A stretch of 64,000 nt of DNA from Schistosoma haematobium (GCF_000699445.3 NC_067202.1:13917924-13981923), one strand, 5' to 3'. Positions 1 to 12,322 are shown, counted from the first letter of the stretch. Notes: generated from the letters alone by a model not told the origin. Numbers and translations are program-made.

Positions 1-231
1 GATATATTAAATGGTTAAAATGAAATCCATTGCGAAGATCACACTATTGTATGCAGGATTGAGAAATTAAATGAATTTATTTTAAAAGTATTTGAAAATA
101 CTGTAGATCGATATTTTATTGAACATTGAAAAAGGTTGGTCGCCCTTACACTGTTAGACAGAATCCTTTAAGTTAGTTTTTCAAATCACATCAGACGGGA
201 CAGACTTTTCGTCAGAGTATGGAGCTACAAA
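1..231. other. Left window edge, no gene
   Basis: AT-rich sequence with no recognisable coding region. The last 50 bases are a decayed family A SINE segment on the minus strand; they keep recognisable pieces of the hammerhead 3' half (a TTTCGTC block near 205) but are too diverged to be part of the adjacent high-identity inverted repeat. Confidence 0.5.
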
Positions 232-1487
232 ACAGTGCTCAACCACGATCTTGTACGTGGAACCAGTACACAAGATCTTCATTCTCGTGCATGAACGCTT
301 AACCTCTAGAACGAAATAGTCATCCAGTGCTTACACGTTTTAGATGGTGATCTAGCTTACATCGACCAGTGGATTCAACTGTGAAAATACTACAATCTCC
401 ACAAATCCCCATACTGATGATAATAATAATATGTGAATTAGTTAAGACTTCTACTATCATGAAGAAAAGTGCTCAACTCAGATTGTCAACATATCTCCCC
501 GCACTCTCTCTCCCTCTCTCTCTTAATTGACATGATACAATCATAACAAATGCTAGGTTCCACAGTTTTAATTAAAGTTGAATAGTAGGTAACAGTGGAA
601 TCAAGAAAGATGGATAGATAAATCAGCAACCTGATATTGATGTTCTTGTTCGAGATCTCAACATGACATACTTCACTTCAAATATCCAGCATATTATTCA
701 ATAGATTACTTAGATCACGTAGTCACTGACTTATACCAACAGAGATCAATCAATCACACATCTTAGTAATAACACTGGGAAATCGCAAAACTTTACAAGT
801 AAATTGACAATTCTTATGTTCATATTGACTAATATTAGGAAAAAGTGTTACAGTCATATGATTGTTCTAATGTAGGTTCAATTTTCAATGAGTTATCAAT
901 ACTGGGACTAAAGTAGGGTGTACCATTTGAATTCACTTCCTTTAGAGAGAAAAAACAACTTTCAGTTTAAAACGATTTACAACGAAAAACATGGAAACCA
1001 ACGTAAAATTAACCTCCTGTAAGATAAATTTATAATTCGCTGGTCAAAAACGCCTAACTAATTATGACAAACTCTTATGTGCGTATTCGCTTATAGAATG
1101 ATAAATCAACTGAACGCATCATAGTTCCGATTCATCTCATTATAAATAAGATAGTGAGATACTGTCAAACTAACTGATTCCATATCTTATTCGATACACC
1201 TCGGACTTGTGATCAACAAACTGACAATTTTATAATGCAAAATACTGTTGTACACTCGAATGAACAACAACACTGAACACAACACGTGACAACATACAAA
1301 GAAACATTCACCACTTCATACCACCATCCAACAAGTGACAACAGATCACGAGAATATCGTACTCTTCAATCTCCTGAGTAAATACAGAATGTTTGATCAC
1401 AATTGCATTATGATACGTGTATACATCACTGTGTGTTTCTAACTCTCCTTCCACGTAAACACTTTACACAATAACAGTATCAACATT
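232..1487 (+). repeat. Left arm of large inverted repeat
   Basis: This stretch is the reverse complement of 3428-4677, with only a few mismatches seen on reading (for example near 1365, 1385 and 1474). The outer 200 bases are an inverted pair of family A SINE pieces: a minus-strand tRNA-like head (about 240-330) joined to a plus-strand tail (331-425). The rest (426-1487) is single-copy-looking AT-rich DNA with a short CT-rich run near 500-525. No coding region was recognised. The near identity of the arms implies a recent inverted duplication, ongoing gene conversion, or an assembly fold-back. Confidence 0.9.
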
Positions 1488-2199
1488 CAAACAAATAGTG
1501 AGTGGTCAATATGTTGATTATCCAGTAGGTGGGAGGGTGAGGGTGGTCTGTAAATAATATCAACAAGTTGGAAACTAATCAATTGACGATAATATGTTGC
1601 TTGACAAACACTCAATCCATGTATAATCAATTTGTGGATATCGAACATTGTCACATTCACATAGTTCATCTACACGATAAAAGGAACAAATAAACTGGAT
1701 TGATGAACACTGGTCAATTTGTTTATTTAAACAATCACATGAGGTTGGAGATTAGAGGAAGAACAGTAAGAACACAAACACCATGGCAACTGGATTCGAT
1801 GATATGTTCAATGATATTTGCTCATATATTCACCATGTCAGTCTATTGAAACTGTCTTTCTCCAAATTGTTTTCATTCTATAGAATTTGAAAATATTTGA
1901 AACAAGGAAGTACAGAACATTTGTTACATTACTCATATGATTAGATCGTTGATTAGTGTATATCCTTGAGAAGTCGTGACTAGTGGAATTCAAACGAGTC
2001 AAGTGTGAGACAATCGCTCAGTCGATTCAATGGAATGTGGTCGAGCATTATTGTGGTTCCATATTTCACATCTGAATACCACTGTCAACGACGGTTACAC
2101 TCAATATTTATTGATTTATTTAGATAAACACAGAAATATTAATACAAATGACCACCCAATTAATTATCCACCACACAATGAGAAAATGAAGTTATGTGT

Positions 2200-2425
2200 A
2201 TGTCAGGTCCTTCTTAGTGCAGATCTCAGCCTACAGGAGGTTAGTCGTCGCGCGGATAGCTCAGTGGCAACGCCCCTGACTGGGAATCTGGGTGACACGG
2301 CATAGAATCTGTCAGGGAGCAACAGTTCCCTCAATATTACAGGTACGCCTTGCTGCCGAGTGCCAAGTATCACGAAACCTAAGTCCAGGGTTTCCTGTTG
2401 ACTACTTCCAACTACCATCTTATAC
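2200..2425 (+). repeat. Family C SINE with tRNA-like head and hammerhead-like core
   Basis: The head contains a good Pol III A box (TAGCTCAGTGG at about 2257-2267) and continues to a tail ending in the CCTGTTGACTAC motif. The middle has a hammerhead-like core, CTGCCGA followed by GTGCCAAGTATCAC and GAAAC (about 2352-2381). In the family consensus this core is CTGACGA and the stem II is GTGC/GCAC; this copy has lost A6. Other copies lie at about 21786, 34210, 36465, 36765 and 57970. Confidence 0.75.
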
Positions 2426-2639
2426 AGTGTGGTTAAATCAAAATTTAGTATTTTAAGAAATCAATATTACAAATGTAAGTGAAGAGTTTTGGAATTCTGT
2501 CATTCACATGACCATTACTGTGAGTTTCTGTGTCATAATTCTATTAAGTTACATTATCTCCCCCCGGCTTACAAGAATTAACCTTTCAAAATTTCTTTTA
2601 TTCACAAAATGAGAAATATTCATTATAGGGTTGGGGAGA

Positions 2640-2835
2640 TTTTTTGAGTTTCATTAAAATCATGAACCACTATTGAAAACCTGGAACTACTGAACGGCTA
2701 TTTAGTCCTATTACGGAGCTCCTTAAGCAGTAGGTAACCACGACTCCATACCTAGGACTTGAACCCACGGATTCCGATATCGTGCTCGAATGCTTAACGT
2801 CTAGACTACTTAGTCTGTATCCAACACTGCTGATA
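2640..2835 (-). repeat. Family A SINE, decayed
   Basis: Read on the minus strand, it has the tRNA-like head (TAAGCATTCGAGC, then a B-box-like GGTTCAAGTCC around 2755-2765), the hammerhead segment in decayed form, and the tail (CCAGGTTTTCAATAGTGG). The core bases CTGANGA are mutated, so no ribozyme activity is expected. Confidence 0.7.
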
Positions 2836-3427
2836 TTTAACTACAAAAAATAATAATGTTGAGGTAATGTAGGGACAATATAGTGACTATAATATATGAA
2901 ACAACAAGACAATTAGACATCCAGGTTTGATTCGAACAATCGGTACATTGTTAGTATAAACGAACAACACTGAATAATATCGACTGATACACACAATCAC
3001 CTCATATAAACAAAATTTATACCAAAACAGAGAGTCTGTCGTTATTTTTTTATTATTAATCACACAGTGAATAGAATAACACTATAACTATTATTATAAT
3101 GAATAATCATACAACAAAACAATAATGGAAACTTGTGTTGATATTTCACGATGGTTTATACTTGAAGAAGGAATAGAATAGACAGTTTAGATCATATAAA
3201 TTTCTATTCAATTAACTATTCACTCATAAATTCATTCATTGACTTGATCTATCATCTTCATCCATCAGTGTTTAACACCCCCCACACTCACACTTGCTCT
3301 CGCTGTTTGTCTTTTCAATGAATAGAACCTTATTCAAAAGAGGGATTATCTCACTTTCATATTACTTCTACTATCTCCATTTATTCAAAAGAAAGAGGAA
3401 ATTCAATAGTGAGTCAGTAAATGAGTG

Positions 3428-4677
3428 AATGTTGATAGTGTTATTGTGTAAAGTGTTTACGTGGAAGGAGAGTTAGAAACACACAGTGATGTATACACGT
3501 ATCATAATGCAATTGTGATCAAACATTCTGTGTTTACTCAGGGGATTGAAGAGTACGATATTCTCGTGATCTGTTGTCACTTGTTGGATGGTGGTATGAA
3601 GTGGTGAATGTTTCTTTGTATGTTGTCACGTGTTGTGTTCAGTGTTGTTGTTCATTCGAGTGTACAACAGTATTTTGCATTATAAAATTGTCAGTTTGTT
3701 GATCACAAGTCCGAGGTGTATCGAATAAGATATGGAATCAGTTAGTTTGACAGTATCTCACTATCTTATTTATAATGAGATGAATCGGAACTATGATGCG
3801 TTCAGTTGATTTATCATTCTATAAGCGAATACGCACATAAGAGTTTGTCATAATTAGTTAGGCGTTTTTGACCAGCGAATTATAAATTTATCTTACAGGA
3901 GGTTAATTTTACGTTGGTTTCCATGTTTTTCGTTGTAAATCGTTTTAAACTGAAAGTTGTTTTTTCTCTCTAAAGGAAGTGAATTCAAATGGTACACCCT
4001 ACTTTAGTCCCAGTATTGATAACTCATTGAAAATTGAACCTACATTAGAACAATCATATGACTGTAACACTTTTTCCTAATATTAGTCAATATGAACATA
4101 AGAATTGTCAATTTACTTGTAAAGTTTTGCGATTTCCCAGTGTTATTACTAAGATGTGTGATTGATTGATCTCTGTTGGTATAAGTCAGTGACTACGTGA
4201 TCTAAGTAATCTATTGAATAATATGCTGGATATTTGAAGTGAAGTATGTCATGTTGAGATCTCGAACAAGAACATCAATATCAGGTTGCTGATTTATCTA
4301 TCCATCTTTCTTGATTCCACTGTTACCTACTATTCAACTTTAATTAAAACTGTGGAACCTAGCATTTGTTATGATTGTATCATGTCAATTAAGAGAGAGA
4401 GGGAGAGAGAGTGCGGGGAGATATGTTGACAATCTGAGTTGAGCACTTTTCTTCATGATAGTAGAAGTCTTAACTAATTCACATATTATTATTATCATCA
4501 GTATGGGGATTTGTGGAGATTGTAGTATTTTCACAGTTGAATCCACTGGTCGATGTAAGCTAGATCACCATCTAAAACGTGTAAGCACTGGATGACTATT
4601 TCGTTCTAGAGGTTAAGCGTTCATGCACGAGAATGAAGATCTTGTGTACTGGTTCCACGTACAAGATCGTGGTTGCG
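3428..4677 (-). repeat. Right arm of large inverted repeat
   Basis: Reverse complement of 232-1487. The arm ends inside a family A SINE: 4500-4600 is a minus-strand SINE tail and 4601-4677 the start of a plus-strand unit, mirroring the composite at the outer end of the left arm. Beyond 4677 the SINE simply continues, whereas the left arm's outer flank is a diverged copy, so the duplication boundary falls within the SINE. Confidence 0.9.
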
Positions 4678-4795
4678 CACTGCCAAGAAGTCCCATACTA
4701 AGACGTAACGATAGTTCAATGCTTTCAGGTTTTGAATGATAGTCTAGCTTTGATCAACTCGTGAATTCAACTATCAAAATAATTCAAGTATATGT
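4601..4795 (+). repeat. Family A SINE, crosses the inverted-repeat boundary
   Basis: Contains the tRNA-like head fragment (AGAGGTTAAGCG at 4609-4620), the hammerhead segment (GCGCACTGCCAAGAAGTCCC from about 4675) and the tail (TTCAGGTTTTGAATGATAGT onwards). CTGAGGA has become CCAAGAA and GACGAAAC has become GACGTAAC, so the ribozyme is dead. Confidence 0.75.
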
Positions 4796-5604
4796 TAAGA
4801 CAGTTTCACATTTCTTTAATGACCTAAAATACAATAATTGTTACTCCTTACCTGTTTTCATCATCTTCATTTCAAGTTTTTTTTGACACATCAAAATGTT
4901 AACGTTATAAATTATAATCCTGATAATCATTTCTAATTACCTTGGTAACTTATTGCGTGATTACCTTGTTTCACATTGCACTAGTCTATAATTCAAACAA
5001 TTTTGATCACACAGATATAGTTAGAGGGACAGACACATTCACATACACACATACATACATAGATGTACAGACAGTCATCAGGTGTAGAAGAATGCTATTA
5101 AATGTTTATATCAGTTATGATAATCTAAGTAGTCGGAATAATATATATATTCTAACTTCATCGCTTCCTATATCATTATTATTGTCATCGAGATAAATGT
5201 AAAGAATGTTATATCACTGTTGTTGAGGTGAAAGAATAAGAAGAACAAAAATCCACAAAATACAATCAGTAATTCAGAGAAAAATATCACCTTGTGTATA
5301 GTAATAGTAGTAGTATGACCACAATGATGGAAAGAAAGAGATAACAAATATCAGATCAGAATACTATTTCAATTGTTAGGATTCATTAAATTTTGATTTG
5401 TTGACACGCAAAAATGAATGTACAAAGGTTGATTAATGAGTAGGCATACACTGTATATTAATTTGAGTAGAATGAGTTTCTTTCTTTCTTTCTTTGTTCC
5501 TCTTCGAAAATAAGACGAATTAAAATGGCAAGATCACGAAATGAGAAAAGAAACGGAAATAAACACATTTATCATCATTATGATTACTGTTATACAAGTA
5601 AAGG
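4796..5604. other. Gene-free AT-rich interval
   Basis: No coding region, RNA gene or repeat family was recognised apart from short CATA and TTTC runs (5043-5062, 5479-5494). The 84-codon open frame at 4942-5196 has low-complexity composition and no recognisable domain. Confidence 0.5.
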
Positions 5605-5795
5605 GATTTTCATTAAAATCACTAACCGATCTAAGTTCGACCACTATTGAAAACTTGGTAGAACTAGAGAGCAGTCTTGTCCCAGTATGAGGCGAAACCA
5701 GTGGTGAGCACTGACCACCATAAATGCAGGAATCGAATCCAGAGCCTTGGTTTTCACACACGAATGCCTAATCACTAAGTCGTCAGACAATAATT
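5605..5795 (-). repeat. Family A SINE, decayed
   Basis: The minus strand carries the B-box-like GGATTCGATTCC (about 5729-5740) and the tail ACCAAGTTTTCAATAGTGG. The hammerhead region is rearranged and lacks a usable core. Confidence 0.65.
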
Positions 5796-5869
5796 TATAA
5801 ACCGAACTTTAGTCAATCCACGATCATGCCCAACCATATGTCATTGCTTCCGATGGATTATGATCTCAC

Positions 5870-6050
5870 ACTCGATATAGTTAGGCATTCGAAGGCGAGG
5901 TCAAATGTCCCGGGTTCGAGTCCCGATTGCGAGGTCGTGTGCGCATAGTGCTGATGAATCCCATATTATGACAAAACGGCTTTCTGGAGCTTCCAGGCTT
6001 TTAATAGATGTCTAGCCGAAATCAGTTAGTCATTTTAGACCTTGAAAAGT
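5870..6050 (+). repeat. Family A SINE
   Basis: The B box is very well kept (GGGTTCGAGTCCC at about 5912-5924), followed by the hammerhead segment with CTGATGA (about 5962-5968) and a decayed second half (GACAAAAC instead of GACGAAAC). The core left half is intact, but G12 is lost and stem II is weakened. Confidence 0.75.
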
Positions 6051-6244
6051 TTTAAACTATTATAAAGTGGGCTTTGTTTGAGTGCGTATGTATATCGTCC
6101 TCCCCCAAAAAAAACAGAATACAGCAATGAGTTTGAATAGTGTACACAATACTGACAATTCAAGTGATTTACTCATTCATCGTTTAAATAAATATAAGAC
6201 AACTATTCACCTTGACTCTATTCAGTTTACATCTGTTTATGTGA

Positions 6245-6520
6245 ATTATCGGTTAAGGGATTGTGGAAGATCATGGATTGATTGAAGTTAGACAGTAACA
6301 CCGTTGGATGCTAGCTAAGTGGTCTAGGATTCAAGAATTATCAAATGAGATCGAAGGTCATGGGCTTGCGTCCCACTTGAGGGACTGTAGGTGCGCACTG
6401 CTGAGGAGTCCCATACTGGAGCAAAATGCCTCCATGTTTTCAATGGTGATTTGGTTTAGATCGATTCATGATTTCAACTGTGAAAACACTACCGTCTGCA
6501 CAACCCCATACTAATTATCG
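6245..6520 (+). repeat. Family A SINE
   Basis: Preceded by the family's upstream block (GATTGAAGTTAGACAGTAAC). It keeps an intact left hammerhead half (GCGCACTGCTGAGGAGTCCC at about 6393-6412), but the right half reads GAGCAAAATGCC, so the GAAA element is lost. The tail ends with the family's CACAACCCCATACTAAT terminus. Confidence 0.75.
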
Positions 6521-6785
6521 GTTTGTTAATTACTAAGTTGTGTAGAGTATGTTTATTTTGTATGGATTTTGGCACCCGACAGATTTAGAGAAACTGGGTT
6601 CCAGGAAAATAATCAGTAACTCCATAGTTATACCTTCATGATAGTAAGTTAGTTAATAAGTGTTAACGACGGGAAAACAATAAATAGGCAAACAAAATCA
6701 ATATTTAATGTACAAATGATAAATCATCAACACTTCAGTCACATAATCTAGTCAACGCTAAGGCAGTGAAGGTTTTTATTTAGAA
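6521..6785. other. Interval upstream of the RTE-like ORF
   Basis: No gene was recognised. Part of it (from about 6740) may be the 5' untranslated region of the retrotransposon that follows, but no 5' end or target-site duplication could be identified. Confidence 0.4.
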
Positions 6786-6790
6786 GAGCT

Positions 6791-9700
6791 ATGACGTTTC
6801 ATGGTAGAAGCCGAGTTCCTTTGGAAGCCACGAGGCCGATATCCCTTCTGACAACCAGAGAAACAATTTTTATATGTACATGGAACGCCTGGACAGTGTG
6901 GGAGACCGGGAAGACCAGTCAAATAGCAATGGAAATGAGAAGATACAACTTGGCAGTACTGATAATAAGCGAAACCCATTGAGCCCAAGCTGGACAACAA
7001 AGGCTAGATACGAGAGAGATGCTGTTATACTCCGGCCACGAAAAGGAAAATGCTCCAAACACTCAGGGAGTTGCTCTAATACTGTCCAAAGTATCACGAA
7101 ATGCGCTTGTAGGATGGGAATCTCACGGATCCAGAATCATCAAAGCATCATTCAAAACAAAGAAGGAGGGAATTACAATGAGTGTTGTCCAGTGTTATGT
7201 GCCCACCAATGATAGCAATGACGACGATGAAGATCAGTTTTACGATAGGTTTTAATCAATCATAGAGAAGTGCTCAAGAAAGGACCTCACCATTCTGATG
7301 GGAGATCTAAACGCCAAAGTCGGAATAGACAACACTGGATATGAATATATCATGGGACGACATGGACCGGGAGAGAGGGACGAAAATGAGGAAAGATTTG
7401 CAAATCTGTGTGCATTCAACAAATTGGTCATAGGAGGCACAATATTTCCACACAAAAGTATACACAAATCTACATGGATCTTACCGGACAACACTAAAGA
7501 GAACCAGATAGATCATATCTAAATCAATAAAAAATTCCGAAGGACAATGGAAGATGTGAGAACCAGGAGAGGTGCTGACGTAGCTTCAGATCACCACCTA
7601 GTTGTAGCCAATTTAAAACTGAAGCTAAGAAAGAACTGGACAAGTGGACAAACAGCAATACAAAGGTTCAATACAGCCTTCCTTCGAGATACTGACAAAC
7701 TCAATGAATTCAAGATAGCTCTCAACAACAGATTCCAAGCCTTTCAAGATCTACTGAAGGAAGAAGAAACTAGTATGGAGGACAACTGGAAAGGCATCAA
7801 AGAAACATTGACTTCAACGTGTCAAGAGGTTCTGGGCCTAAAGAAACACCATCATAAGGAATGGATCTCTATAGAAACACTGGACAAGATCAAAGAAAGG
7901 AAGAACAAGAAGACAGCAATTAACAACAGCCGAACACGAGCAGACAAAGTCCAAGCATAAGCTGAGTACATAGAAACAAACAAGCAAGTGAAGAAGAGCA
8001 TTAGAGCCGACAAGCAGAAATACGTGGAAGAACTAGCAATGACGGCGGAAAAAGCTGCAAGAGAAGGAAATATGAAACAGCTTTACGATACAACGAAGAA
8101 ACTAGCAGGGAAATACAGTAAACCAGAGAGACCGGTCAAGGACAAAGAAGGCAGGCCAATCACTGAAATTCAACAACGGCGGAACAGATGGGTAGAATAC
8201 TTCGAGGAACTCCTGAATAGGCCGGCTTCAATGAATCCATCGGACATCGAAGCAGCGCATACAGATCTTCCTGTAGATGCCAATCCACCAAAGACGGAAG
8301 AAATCAGAATGGCTATCAGACAAATCAAGAGCGGGAAAGCAGCAGGACCCGACAATATACCAACTGAAGCACTGAAGTCAGACGTCGAAGTAACTACAAG
8401 CATGCTTTACCTTCTATTCAAAAAGAATTGGGAGGAGGAACAAGTGCCAATGGACTGGAAAGAAGGACACCTCATCAAGATTCCAAAGAAAGGAGATCTG
8501 AGCAAATGTGAAAACTACAGAGGCATAACACTACTGTCAATACCAGGGAAAGTCTTCAACAGAGTGTTGCTGAACCGGATGAAGGATGCAGTAGACGCCC
8601 TACTTCGAGATCAACAAGCTGGATTCCGTAAGGATCGGTCGTGCACAGACCAAATTGCGACACCACGGATCATCGTTGAACAATCAATTGAGTGGAACTC
8701 AGTACTGTACATCAACTTCATTGATTATGAAAATGCATTTGACAGTGTAGATAAGAGGACGTTATGGAAACTTCTTCGACACTACAGAGTTCCTGAGAAG
8801 ATTGTCAACATTATCCGGAACTCGTATGACGGACTACAGTGCAAGGTCGTGCATGGAGGACAGCTGACAGATGCATTCCAAGTAAGGACCGGAGTCAGAC
8901 AAGTCTGTTTACTCTCTCCCTTCCTCTTTCTTCTGGTGGCCGACTGGATTATGAAGACCTCGACATCTGAAGGAAAACACGGAATACAACGGACAGCTCA
9001 TAATCAATTAGACGATTTGTACTTCGCAGATGACCTAGTCCTCCTATCGCATACACATGAACAAATGCAGATAAAGACAGCCAGTGTAGCAGCAGTCTCT
9101 GCATCAGTAGGCCTCAGCATACACAAAGGGAAAACCAAGGTCCTCAAATTCAAAGCGGAAAACAGCAATCCAATCACTCCTGATGGCGAAACTCTGGAAG
9201 ATGTAGAGTCCTTCACATACCTGGGAAGCATCATCGATGAACAAGGAGGATCCGATGCAGACGTAAAGGCGAGGATCGGCAAAGCAAGGGTCGCATTCCT
9301 ACAATTGAAGAACATATGGAACTCAAAACAACTTTCAACCAATATCAAAGTGAGAATCTTTAATACGAATGTCAAGGCAGTTCTACTGTACTGAGCTGAA
9401 ACGTGGAGAACTACTACAACCATCATCAAGAAGGCACAAGTATGTATAAATAGTTGTCTACTCAAGATACCCAACATCAATTGGCCTGATACCATCAGCA
9501 ACAGCCTACTGTGAAAGAGAACAAACCAGCTTCCAGCTGAGCAGTAAATTAGGAAAAGACGATGGAAATGGATAGGATATACATTACGCAAATCGTCAAA
9601 CTGCATCACGAGGAAAGCCCTAACTTGGAATCTTGAAGGGAAGCGGAAAAGAGGAAGGCCGAAGAACACATTATGTCGAGAAATAGAAGCAGATATGAAA

Positions 9701-9811
9701 AGGATGAATAACAACTGGAAAGAGCTGGAAAGGATTGCCCAGGACAGGGTTGGATGGAGAATGCTGGCGAATGGCCTATGCTCCTTCACGAGGAGTAACA
9801 GGCGTAAGTAA
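6791..9811 (+). pseudogene. RTE-like non-LTR retrotransposon ORF: AP endonuclease plus reverse transcriptase, 7 in-frame stops
   Basis: One reading frame runs for about 1006 codons without any frameshift. N-terminal AP-type endonuclease: TWNAWT start motif (about residue 29), SETH (about 61-64), GDLNAKVG (about 170) and ASDHHLVV (about 265). Reverse transcriptase: NYRGITLL, then FIDYENAFDSVD (about 643-654), then the catalytic YFADD box (744-748). The C-terminal region (ETWRTT...[12 protein letters not shown]...RVGWRML) is typical of schistosome RTE-like elements. Encoded activities in an intact relative would be target nicking and target-primed reverse transcription. Stops lie at 6980, 7253, 7520, 7958, 9392, 9512 and 9545. 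Several fit single transitions in expected Trp or Gln codons. The final stop (9809-9811) lies inside the terminal TAAG repeat. The clade assignment is from motif recall; related clades such as CR1 were not excluded by alignment. Confidence 0.9.
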
Positions 9812-10854
9812 GTAATGCACGGAAGCAAACAAGAACAGTGATTTGCCTACACAACTGAAGTTGTTTTGAAGTATAGCAAGGCAGATATATATATAAATCT
9901 AAAAGGCTTAATAAATATTATCGACTTTTTTTCAGATGTGAAGCATCAGTTAATTAATTACTCGTTTAATGGTATTCATCGTCATTCTACTATGAATTAA
10001 GCTTAACAGCAATGATTAGATATCTGTAAGACAATAATTAACTCGATTCAGCAGCTCCCAAGATAACACACTAAGAGTTTGTAACAAACAAAAAAAAACC
10101 CATTGATTTTGAGTTTCATTGTAAACATTAATACAGAGATATAGCAAATACCTTCAACTGAAGAGTCCAAGAACAAGACAAAACTCAAATGATAAACTCT
10201 ACCGCTACTAAAAATCCTTATGACTAAAATATCAAGATAATCATTTCAGGAAATACACATAGAAATAGAGAAAGAATAGAGAAATAACAAAACCTTACAA
10301 ATAGAGATTACATGATGATTGTTTAAATGACTTCATTGATTCAAATATCTAATGTCCTAATCCTTTCACCTTGTTAATTGTTGATTTTCTGTATAAAAAA
10401 GAACACAACAACACTACCTGTATATTACACTAGGGTCAACTTGACAATTATACTTTAGATAATAAGGTTAAGTGCAGATATATATGTATATAGAAATTGT
10501 GCATAAATCTATCTTTTGTTAGGAATAGTATTATAATGTATGCTGAATTGTATTATTGAAAAGAGTAAATTTAGAGAAAACACACACACGCACACACACA
10601 CATAAAAAAGAAACAATCTCTTTCGTAGAGAAACAAAAAAAGAGAAGAAAAAGTTGAAAGTTGTTACATGTTCTAAAATTATCATTTAAGTCAATAATAG
10701 TAGAGGTCAGCATTCATGTTAATTTCGTGATCATTTATCAAGCCTTTAAATGTCATATTCTTGTCAATAAAAGTGTAATTCTATTTTGAAATTATTTCAT
10801 TTGATTAATCTGAAAGATATGGATCATGTATATTGATCTTGGTTAGATAATTAG
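9812..10854. other. Gene-free AT-rich interval
   Basis: Begins with the short (TAAG) remnant that ends the retrotransposon, then AT-rich sequence without a recognised gene. A CA-rich run lies at about 10579-10602. The open frame on the minus strand at 10531-10713 is low complexity. Confidence 0.5.
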
Positions 10855-11280
10855 TGAAAACTAGAAAGGCCCCCAAATACCATAGTAGGGTCGAGTGTGG
10901 GGAGAGTTAGCTCCCTCTCTCGAAATGCTCTCACATGGCCTTGTGTATAGAATCAATGTCAGGGAAGTACTACTCACTGACTTTTCGCGGTGGGGGTGTT
11001 GTTTACGAAGTTGAGAGGACGAAAAGTGTATAAATCTATTGTTGGTCACCGGTTAGTATAGGACTGCATCTCCTTACGTTACTCCATTGTCTTGTGGATC
11101 ATCCCTTTAAGTCGAAGACTCCTGGTGTGGCACCCAAAGAAAACCACCTGTTTCGGTCTGAACACCCAGGCAGTATTACAGCCCACACACAAATCAAGTG
11201 ACTTGTGTGGCGCATATGTACTTAGTACCCCTTCCTACCAATATTTATATGTTCAAATAAATAAATAAACAGAAAGTATT
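10855..11280 (+). repeat. Interspersed retroposon R4 ending in (AAATA)n
   Basis: Shares long blocks with the minus-strand copy at 28690-29150: GAAATGCTCTCACA, TGTTGGTCACCGGTTAGTAT, ACTGCATCTCCTTACGTTAC, AAGAAAACCACCTG and a 3' end of TTCAAATAAATAAATAAA. The A-rich 3' terminus suggests copying through an RNA intermediate. This copy lacks an internal block of about 100 bases (CCGACGCTTTAACC onward) that is present in the other. No protein was recognised. Confidence 0.8.
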
Positions 11281-11599
11281 GGTTAGATGTTTTATAATAG
11301 TATGGTAGTTTTCAGCATCCCACATTCATGATAGAACTCAAAAACTTCGGTCTTATGCCTCAACGATTAACTTGAGTTGATTACCAATTCTCAATATTGT
11401 TTGATCATATCCCATTGCCTGTAACGAATAACTGTCACACACTTGACATGGTTGAACTTAACTAGTCTAGTGGAGTTCGTATAATATCATGAATTTCCTT
11501 CTTTACTTACATAAGACGTTGCATGTGTATATACACAGACATTTAAAATGCGAAACAACTATCAATAAATCCAAACTTTAATGATTAAGAAAAGAATAT
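11281..11599. other. No feature recognised
   Basis: AT-rich sequence with no supportable gene or repeat. Confidence 0.4.
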
Positions 11600-11815
11600 C
11601 ATTAAGCAAGCTTTTGAGATGGTTGAATTCATGAGCCAATTGAAGCTAGACCACTATGGAAAACCTGGAAGTACTGGATGTCCGTTTCGTCCTAGTATGG
11701 TAGTCCTCAATAATCCTCATCCATAGTCCCACCAAATAGAGGGTCAGATCCAGGACCTTCAGGTGTCATACGAAATAATATGCTTTACACCATTGAGCCA
11801 GTATCTGATTCTTTA
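11600..11815 (-). repeat. Family A SINE
   Basis: On the minus strand the tail is well kept (CTGGAAGTACTGG region at 11665-11677, and the CCATAGTGGTCTAGCTTC complement). The right hammerhead half GGACGAAACGGACATCC is intact, but the left half reads TTGAGGAC, so C3 and the A9 region are lost. The head is decayed. Confidence 0.7.
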
Positions 11816-11959
11816 ATTGTTTTTTAGCTGTAATCATTTCGCAATATTAACAATAATTCTAACCTAGTTAATTGTAAGTTTTAACAAAATATTTGCCAGT
11901 AAAGAATATAGGGATTAGGAATTATACTAGTGAGTAATGGATATAAAAAGCAATTCATA

Positions 11960-12120
11960 TAATTAACAATTCCTGGGTTCGAATCCAGCATGTAGGATCG
12001 TGAATGCGCACTATCGAGGAGTTCATACTAGCACAAAACAGTCATCTAATGCTTCCAGGTTTTTAATAATAGTCTAACTTAGATTGAAGCGTGAATTCAA
12101 CTTTTGAACACTCGGAATTA
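11960..12120 (+). repeat. Family A SINE, 5' truncated
   Basis: Starts within the head at the B box (GGTTCGAATCC, about 11976-11986) and runs through a decayed hammerhead (CTATCGAGGAGTTC...CACAAAAC) to the tail. Not expected to be active. Confidence 0.7.
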
Positions 12121-12179
12121 TTGGAGAGCTCAGTTTTTTCGTCTTGAAACTCAATAAACTAGAACTATATATCAAACAA

Positions 12180-12322
12180 AATACATTTAATTTCATTAGT
12201 TAAGATCATGAATCAATTGAAGCTGAACCACTATGGAAAACCTAGAAGCACTGGATAGTTGTTTCATCCTAGTATGGAACTTCTCAACAGTGCGTATCCA
12301 CGAATCCACCTCGCCTGATTCT
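12180..12322 (-). repeat. Family A SINE, 3' half
   Basis: Minus-strand tail and hammerhead. The right half GGATGAAAC and stem I (CACTG with CAGTG) are kept; the left half reads TTGAGAA, so C3 and G8 are changed. The copy stops just inside the head. Confidence 0.7.

Larger units (their letters stand above)
1488..3427. other. Spacer between inverted repeat arms
   Basis: About 1.9 kb of unique spacer. It holds a family C SINE (about 2200-2425, plus), a family A SINE (about 2640-2835, minus) and otherwise AT-rich DNA without a supportable gene. The short open frames at 2030-2305 and 2203-2418 overlap the SINE and are not genes. Confidence 0.7.

Noticed and set aside
9004..9828. 274-codon open frame on the minus strand
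   Set aside because: Antisense to the RTE-like ORF C-terminal region; the sense strand carries the RT motifs.
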